64,000 nt of DNA from Bryoerythrophyllum caledonicum (lineage: Eukaryota; Streptophyta; Bryopsida; Pottiales; Pottiaceae): NCBI GenBank assembly GCA_963971425.1, contig OZ020523.1, positions 21,557,105 through 21,621,104 on the forward strand. The letters run 5' to 3'. Positions 56,551 through 64,000 of this stretch are shown here, in pieces; the first letter of the stretch is position 1, and every line of letters starts with the position of its first letter. The notes beneath the pieces were generated by a model. It ran no database searches, had not been told where the DNA came from, and worked only from the letters and a program-made list of their open reading frames with translations. The translations under genes and the position numbers were made by a program.

Positions 56551-59379
56551 TCATTCTCGATCTATTGTGTTCAGCGTTCTTCATTTACAAGGTAACTGTC
56601 ACGGAATGTGGCGTCCAAGACCGCACCACATCTCATAGTGTTAACGTAAATTATCTAGTTTTGATTTGTAATTGTAAATGGCGTGCGTCTGCTAAACGAC
56701 ATCCGCCCAATGGATGTATTACATCTGTTAAGATTTTGCGTGTCAAGCAAGCCATATGCCTGCCACGCTGATAATTGTCACATAGCAACATGATAGCCAC
56801 GCCAAGACTTTTCAACGTATAGAGCTTGTTAATAGATTAAAATTTTGGACCTTAGTTTGCAAAATTAGGATCCTACAAAATCAATTTACAATGCAATGAG
56901 ATAATTTAGGCACATATTTAACATTTGGTAGTATTAAAAATAAAGATTGTGGAGAAAAACAAGTAGAAAATTAGGTTCAAAGAATCGTCCAAAGTATCAT
57001 CTGCGTTGCCAGAAGTAATCCGTCTACCTTCATCATGTGGATTACTTAGCATTGTAAGGCCCTCAATAATATCTTGGTTAAGAAACATTTTATTTTCACG
57101 TACGTAAGGAGCCTTTTGCAAAGAAGGCAATTATGGAGAAGTAGCAACTACAAGCACATATGCATATCCTTCAACATGGTAAGGCAAATTAAAGATTTAA
57201 TAGGGCTAACATCTGAAGTGTAAATAATAGGAATATACTAAAGCAAAAAACTAGCAAGATCATCAAATCTCAACACACCAGTTGTGAATCCGTAATCCAA
57301 TCAATGTTGTAAAATGTTTGATTTATATTGGCACAAAGAATGCTATTTTCTTAGCGGTGAACATGGAGCGGTTTAATTTAGAATTTAGGGTTTAGGATAT
57401 ATATTTAGAAATTATATTTTGGTGATAGGCAACACTTTCATATTTTTTGAAAAAAGTACAAAGTAGTTATTTGTTCTTATTTTTTTACTAACCGGTCATT
57501 GCTCACCATTTACCGCTCATAAAATAGCAACACTCATATTGGCACCTTCAAAAAGTAGAAATGTATACTACTATGTATATGAATAAAACATTTCCAATAA
57601 CACAAACATATAGTGCGTTTTCAATCTCTTTTCAAGAAGTAGATGGTATTGCAACAATGCTTTTAGCTATCAAATTCTTATATTATTATTCTTTATTAAA
57701 TAAATGTTATTCATAACATTTTGAAATATAAGTTAAACTACCATTGCATTCAAAATCTAAATTCAAATTTGAAATTTTGACATGTCACAATATTTATTAT
57801 AGTTTCTAAAGAAATTAGACATTAATCAAAAGCCTTTTTCCAAGATACCATGTATGACGTGACACCACAGTACACATTATAAAACTAGTCATGTTTACGA
57901 AGTATAACTATAAATAATAGTTTATATCAATAAACTGGTAGACATCCATGACTATTACTCACCAAAAACAATTCAAAATTGTTTATTCTAATGTAATGAG
58001 TGGAAAATAAAAGAAAAGCTTCTATAGAATATCCAAACATGAGATCTTAATTGTATTACTCAATCCACATGCTCGCAAATTTTCATAACATTTGATCACT
58101 TGGATTGAAAGATTATTGTGTTTGAAGTGAAGAAAAGGTTCTTCTTCCTCATTGCTGTTAAAAGATGGCTATGTAGTGTTTTATTTAAATTATAGAGAAA
58201 GTATATAAGATGATTTGATTGGACAACATCAAAGATATAAGAATGTTTCTAGTACACTACAATTGACTCGTTTTTTATACTATCAAAGTGCTTCTTGATG
58301 ATTTATAAGAAAACTAAAAAGTTGTATTTGAATTTTAATGTAACAAAAAGACTAGTAAAACTCACTTTCTACTTGAGTATAATGTCTTAAATTTTATGCA
58401 AGTGAAATATGAGTTTTTCACAAAAAGCATGTGAATATAAGATCATTATAACTGAAAATGTGAAACCATCCGCCTAGAATATATTGGTAGATATTTTACA
58501 GTCACGTTCTACTAGCTTATAAATCCCAAATGATCTATTAAAAACTTAAGGTAATTTAATATGATATTCTTTCCACATATTCAATAATTGTGCTACAGAT
58601 TACAAAAAATTAGGTGACATAATAGTGAGTTATGACTACTTGAAAAAATTAATAGAATGGATAATACTGATAAAAATATAATATAATTTACTTTCATCTA
58701 TAATATGCAAACAATCAATTTCAAAAATTGGAATATTTTAAGAAATCAAGGTGAATTCTAATTCATTCTTCTTTATCATGTCTACAAAATTTCTACAACA
58801 TTAGTATTTATCAACACTTCTTTTGCAAAAAAGTAAGATACAACGTACAGTATGGAAGTTTGTACAACATTTTATTTATTTAATTTTGGAAGGAGAAATA
58901 GGAATTATAAATAAGAACCTTTGAGAAGGAGCAACTTTAAGAATTTTTAAAACCCTAATAAATAATCATTTGAACTTTTGCTGACTATGACAATAATTAT
59001 ATTAGACATGACTTATATTAAAATAAATATTATTCAAATTCACATAATTAGATTAATATCTGATTTTTTTGGTTTTAATGATACTTGTGCAACATTGCAA
59101 TTGTGTGAATTGAATTAAATCGATTGAATATAATTAATTAATATATTTTTTAAATAATGATAAAAATCATTTAATAAACGATATTATAGGTGTTATTTGT
59201 AATTTTTTACTAATTCAAATCCAGGAGTTTCTATTAAAATCTTAGAACAATTTAAATGATTTGTTTTAGAGATTGTATATTGTAATGTACTTTTCAATAA
59301 TTGAATATCAAATTGAAGGACCAGTGTCAATAATATCTGTACTATAAAATTATACTAATTATATCTGTGAGTGTTGCAG
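56551..59379. other. AT-rich gene-free region
   Basis: No supported gene. Near 57490-57525 GGTCATTGCTCACCATTTACCGCTCA resembles the right end of the hAT-like element (50535-50560), perhaps a relic. The first exon and promoter of the SPATA17-like gene may lie in the last few hundred bases. Confidence 0.4.
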
Positions 59380-59563
59380 CATTATCCATTATACCATCAA
59401 TACTATTTTGATGATATAAATGAAAGTCGTTCCAAATTTATGAGACTTAAAATTGAAAATTTATTTGAATATTCTACAAAAATGACTATGAATTGGGTTG
59501 AATTACGAGCCCAAGAAGTTTTAGATGACTACATTGAAAGTAATTTGTAAGTTTGCTTTTTAA

Positions 59564-59613
<50 letters not shown>

Positions 59614-60422
59614 TTGATTTATTTGAAAAAGGCTAAATTTTTAAATAAAAAATCCAAATAATAAATTCAATTTTTTTAATTTAAATAAATTAGAAACATA
59701 ATTTTACATGACTAAATTATTTTTTATATCCTTTAACACATATTTTATATTTTCATTTTTGTGTGAAATGATATTTTAAGTGTTTTTATCTTTTATTATA
59801 ATGATTGTGAAAAGTAGAAAAGCAAATGCGGAAAGGCAATTGGAATATGATGCTACCATTAAAATTCAAGTAATTTTATTAACACGTCAAAATATCCTAT
59901 TTACTTTAAAGTAAATCCAAAAGACTATGTACTTTCTTCTGTATTTTTGTATATCATGTAGATTTTATTCAAGATAGGATCCCATTATACTAGATCATTT
60001 ACTTGATTTTAAAAAAAAATCTTTAGGTTGCAACACGTAGATTTCTAGTTAGACAGTTACTAAAATTTTGGCATCATAGTGCCAATGAAATTCAACGTGT
60101 TTATCGAGGTCATCTTGGACGAGAGTATTTTTTTAAATGTCGAAGAAAAAGAGATTATGAACTTGGAATGGCCTATTTTGATCATCATGCATCATGCATT
60201 CAACGTTTTCTTAGAGGATATTGGAGTCGTAAGTATATATGTGATTATTATGCACGTACAAACTTTATTGTAGCATCTGTATTTGCTGGAAATCAAATGA
60301 AGACATTATTTAGAATGAATTTTAAGTTGAAAACCCAAGAAGAAGCCAAAAGAAAATTAGAAGAAGAAGAAGAAGAAGAAGCCAAAAGAAAATTAGATGC
60401 ACAATCACTTATTTTTAAATAA
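59380..60422 (+). CDS. SPATA17-like IQ-motif flagellar protein, three exons seen, 5' end uncertain
   Basis: Exons 59380-59546, 59818-59869 and 60027-60422 join in one frame of 204 codons. The donors are GTAAGT and GTAATT, and the acceptors TTGCAG, AGTAG and TTTAG. The frame has QYYFDDINESRSKF, WVELRAQEVLDDYIES and RQLEYDATIKIQ. Three calmodulin-type IQ motifs follow: IQVATRRFLVR (split by the second intron), IQRVYRGHLGREYF and IQRFLRGYWSRKY. The C-terminus is Glu/Lys-rich (QEEAKRKLEEEEEEE). Order and spacing match SPATA17, including the KYICDYY stretch after IQ3 and the EE-rich end. SPATA17 proteins belong to motile axonemes. Met at codon 23 is a possible start, or an upstream exon exists. 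Strong AT richness fits the neighbourhood. Confidence 0.72.
59563..59610 (+). repeat. (TA)n microsatellite in the first SPATA17-like intron
   Basis: About 24 TA units with two CA interruptions, 16 bases after the exon end. Confidence 0.95.
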
Positions 60423-62399
60423 AACCATTGTGCAGTAATTTGAGCTGATTTAAGTTTAAATTAAACTATTGAATTTTATTTTAATATCATGGTAGTTGAT
60501 ATTGTATTTTATACTAATCAATATCAGGTTCTTGTTGTACATGAATTATTATTAATATAGAGGAAAATATGGAAAATGGAATAATCCACTTTATATTAGT
60601 AACAAAAGTTAAGATTTCTTTTGAAAGAAGAAAAAAACATGGTGGATGAAGAAAGGAACTTCTATTAATAATTTAGAGCATTATCATTGTGAGGGATACA
60701 AGAATACGGAGCAAGAATCAAACTTAGAAGAAGGTTTTTGGGAGGAAATCGACAAAAAATCAATAGAACCACATGTATATATAAACAACACCAAGAAAGG
60801 TGACTTAGAGCTCCAAGAGATGCGTTGATGAGACTAAAGAAAATCTTTAGTCTTACACTCCTAAATATACTTCTAGTTTAGCAAGCTTCTTGAACAGTTT
60901 CTACGAAGTATAAAAACTTCTCAAGCAACTTCTCATAATTAGGACGCTTTACAAGCAACTTCTACTAATTAAGAAATTTCATAGGAAACATCTAGAATGT
61001 CTTAAATTGTTCTAAAAATCTCTTAGAATGTTTTGAAGGTTCTAAGGACTTCCAGAGAATATGTCTCTAATAATCATATGTGACAATTCCTAACATTGTT
61101 GTGACAGTTACAAAAATTACTACAAAAAATAATAACTACAATCACTAATCAATTGACACAAAGGATTCAAATTTTAGAAATTATGTCCACCTTAACATAC
61201 ACATCATCGTGATCTAAAGAAAGAAATAGATTACCTCAATCAATAAATCCATCTTAGTTCCCTTATTCAATCCACATCCGCTTTAGTGATCCTCCCATCT
61301 ACCTAACATCCATCCATCATTTATCTCATGGTCCTCCCCTCATCTGCTTTGTCGACTTTAACAAGTTTGTAGCGGATGCAATATTGGTCCAATTATAATA
61401 ATTTGAGGATGTCTTTGGCATTTACATTTCATGAGGATGTCAAAAATGTACTAAATTACATTTTAGACCAATATTAAAGATTCTACAACCACCTAAAGTG
61501 GTTGTCCCTCCCCCGTCTATACGGCCCACTTATTTGCTTTTGAAAGGTTGTCCTTAATGCAAAATTGGTCCAAATATAATGTACAAGGACAATATTGACA
61601 TCCTAAAAATGTCAAAAATGTCTTCATAGGTTACATTGAAGATATATAGCCTTCCAAAGTGGTTGGTGCCACACTCGTTTGCCCCTTCTACTCCATTCGC
61701 TATTGGAGGCTGTAGCACATGAAAAATCAGTTCAGTGTTCAATTATATGTTCAATGTCGTATATTTTGCAATCCAGTGTGCTTAAGTCTACTCGTTCAAT
61801 AAATTATTGTTGTGCTCTTAATATGGTTAAGTGGTGTCGGATTACTAAAGTGGTGTCGGGGGTTTTGGATTTGTTTTGTGATGAATGTATCGCCACCTAT
61901 GTTGAGCACGTGCAAATGGAAACAAAGGGCCAACTCCAACAGCAACAATAAGGCAGATGGAAATGACATTTGTAGCTATCCAAGCGCACTCTCCAAAATC
62001 GCAAACATGAGGTCAACCGATGACAAAAGTTGGCAGTTTGCAAGCACTCGCTGCAAAAGAATACTCAAAGAGATCCAAGATACCATTGGGAGAATTGGGG
62101 ATACCTTTGGGGAACTTCAGCTCAGGCGCCAAACTTCCTCCTATCTACTAGCAACATGCTAGTCTCATCCAAGAACTTCTATTCACTTCTCCTCCCTCCA
62201 CGTGGCGATACCTTCCACGTCTCCAACGGCTCTCACCACAATACCATAGATATCCGTTTCCATTTCTGTTGTAGTATATTAATATATTGACTCCTTGTCC
62301 CATTGAAGCAAAAGATAAGCCCAAAGTAGCTTGGTAGATGTCTATGTCAAATTGTTGGAATTGCTCCTGATTTTGATGAATTGCGATACAAATTTGATG
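60423..62399. other. Region with only short uncertain open frames
   Basis: Short open stretches (60646-60828, 61679-61951, 61812-62290) show no family signature, and their frames overlap one another. Around 60900-61030 there are loose repeats of CAACTTCTMATAATTA and TCTTAGAATG. Nothing is supported as a gene. Confidence 0.4.
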
Positions 62400-63445
62400 T
62401 ACACTACACTAAAAGTTTCATTTAGTGTAATGGCACGAATAGTGTACTTACCTTAGTACACTAATTGCGAACAAGTTGACAAATAGTGTACTAATTGCAA
62501 ACAAGTGTACTTTCTCAAAAGATTATTCAATCAAAATTTACTTTATCAAAGATTACTTTATCGGAGTACACTTTATGGAAATTTAATTTTTTTAAAGCTT
62601 ACTTTTTCAAGAGATTACTTTTTCAAGTTTTACTTCTTAAAAAGTTTACTTTTTCAAATTTTACTTCTTAAAAAGTTTACTTTTTCAAATTTTACTTCTT
62701 AAAAAGTTTACTTTTTCAAATTTTACTTCTTAAAAAGTTTACTTTTTCAAATTTTACTTTTCCAAACATTTACTTTTTCAAAACCTTACTTTTTCCCAAT
62801 TTTTCTTTTCAAAAGTGAACTTTTTGAAAAGTTCACTTTTACAAAAGTTCACTTTTACAAAAGTTCACTTTTACAAAAGTTCACTTTTACAAAAGTTTAC
62901 TTTCGAAAAGGTTTACTTTTGAAAAAGTTTACTTTTGAAAAGGTTTACTTTTGAAAAAGTTTACTTTTGAAAAGGTTTACTTTTGAAAAAGTTTACTTTT
63001 CAAACGTTTACTTTTTCAAATCTTTACCTTTTCAAATGTTTACATTTGGAAAAGCTTATTTTTACAAAAGTTTACCTTTTCAAAAGGTAAGTTGTCTTTT
63101 TTCCTCGAATTGATGTTTTTCCCTAGTTCTTGTTTTTTTCAAAAATGTTGTTTTTTCCTAATTGTTGTTTTTTCCCAATTGTTGTTTTTTCCAATTTTTT
63201 CTTTGTGAGTTTTATTTTTTCTCTTCTTCACCGTTTTGTACACATAATTCTCTTCTACTTTCAATACACTAAACGTGCACGAGTAAAAAAGTTAATATTC
63301 CAATCTTTACAAAAGTTCACAAATAGTGTAGTAGTTCACATTTAGTGTACTATTTTGTCACTACACTAATTGCGTAGTTGACAATTAGTGTATGGGTTCG
63401 TATTTAGTGTCCACTACACTAAATGAAACTTTTAATGTACCAGAC
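62400..63445. mobile_element. ~1.05-kb inverted-repeat element filled with A/T-rich tandem repeats
   Basis: Ends: ACTAAAAGTTTCATTTAGTG near 62409 against, reversed, ATTAAAAGTTTCATTTAGTG near 63437, followed on both sides by ACACTAATTGCG and TTGACAA blocks. ATGTAC next to both ends may be the target duplication. The interior has a 31-bp unit (AAAAAGTTTACTTTTTCAAA plus TTTTACTTCTT) repeated about four times at 62630-62755. Runs of 16-19-bp AAAGTTCACTTTTAC and GAAAAAGTTTACTTTT units follow to about 63010. No gene. Confidence 0.75.
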
Positions 63446-64000
63446 ATGTTGCAGTTTCACGTCTCGACTATCTTTTTACACAAAAAATAGATGTGTGGTA
63501 TAGTTTGCAGAAAATTATGTTATTAAAAAAGTCTCCTCCACTGTCAGTTGCGGTCTCCCTTTTGATTTCCCTATCTTTGGCACAAACATGATAAATTTGA
63601 GAGCAATATTGTTTGAAAAGCGCAAATGTGGCACATGCAATTGAAACTTATTGTTTACTAGAGCCCTTATTCCAATAAAAATTAGCTGGAATGAAACAAC
63701 AATCAATACAACATTAGCCAATATATAATATATAGCTTGGATTAAAGGCCCGCGGTTTTTTTTTTGCAAAAAATTGTCATAGAGACACATATATATCATG
63801 AGGTAGTTTAATGATAATAAACGAATAAAAAACAACAATGACCCACGGAGCAAAAAATATGCATTTATATGCCCAAAACATGCTTTCTAAGCCATTAACA
63901 TGCTTTTTACGCCATTATTGGTTGTCTAATGTGAATTGCCATTCAGTTGATAGTTTTGTGTTCTCTTTGCTTAAAAGTCTCTTGTTTGCTTGTGGTTGGT
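63446..64000. other. AT-rich end of the window
   Basis: A minus-strand open frame (63853-63515) has no recognisable feature and atypical composition. I see no supported gene or repeat. Confidence 0.4.

Noticed and set aside
63515-63853. A 112-residue minus-strand membrane protein at the window end
   Set aside because: Hydrophobic runs come from AT-rich sequence, and there is no family signature or splice support.

Overview
The window looks like nuclear DNA of a non-seed streptophyte (alga, bryophyte, lycophyte or fern grade), not a bacterium or virus. It has GT-AG introns, a plant-type RNA polymerase II CTD phosphatase (CPL3-like) and plant-style Ty3/gypsy, MULE-MITE, hAT-like and tRNA-SINE remnants. 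It also has a gene resembling the sperm-flagellum IQ protein SPATA17, which fits a plant with swimming sperm. Most of the window is nested mobile DNA. Only two genes look like host genes: CPL3-like (27622-34446, minus) and SPATA17-like (59380-60422, plus).

Layout. (1) 1-22943 is one LINE, plus strand, starting outside the window. It is split at 2857/18150 by a 15,292-bp DNA transposon. The LINE has an in-frame 2A-like peptide (247-300), an APE-type endonuclease, reverse transcriptase, RNase H, and a C-terminal CCHC plus KPD...E module like the restriction-like endonuclease of R2/Dualen elements. This copy is dead: stops, frameshifts, a 50-bp duplication and altered RNase H residues. (2) The inserted transposon (2858-18149) has 32-bp inverted ends (31/32 identical) and a 4-bp target duplication. 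It encodes an apparently intact 1088-residue DDE/RNase H-fold transposase in two exons, plus a divergent ParB/sulfiredoxin-like cargo gene. Its 5-kb core is full of diverged repeats. (3) 22847-22943, the last 97 bp of the LINE, recurs as two free-standing ~97-bp SINE-like insertions (10927-11024 minus, 55820-55916 plus) with target duplications and two conserved hairpins. (4) 25028-25302 and 46631-46908 are two copies of one MITE with 9-bp target duplications. (5) CPL3-like can be assembled as 12 coding exons in one unbroken frame of 1614 codons. (6) About 37100-44640 is a decayed Ty3/gypsy element (minus) with a PHD-like finger after integrase, interrupted by a 3.7-kb segment with a coiled-coil transposon protein. 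A second fragment of the same gypsy family lies at 53340-54180 (plus). (7) 45459-50592 is a putative hAT-like element. (8) 50660-56550 holds two diverged inverted arms around a minisatellite, the gypsy fragment and a MITE-like element. (9) 56550-64000 is AT-rich, with the SPATA17-like gene and a 1-kb inverted-repeat element built on short repeats.

The best candidates for a previously undescribed system are the LINE/SINE pair (2A peptide, two endonuclease types, and a 97-bp SINE that is essentially the LINE tail) and the 15.3-kb transposon with its ParB-like cargo. Coordinates, frames and splice phases were worked out by hand from the sequence. Family names rest on remembered motifs, not on a search.
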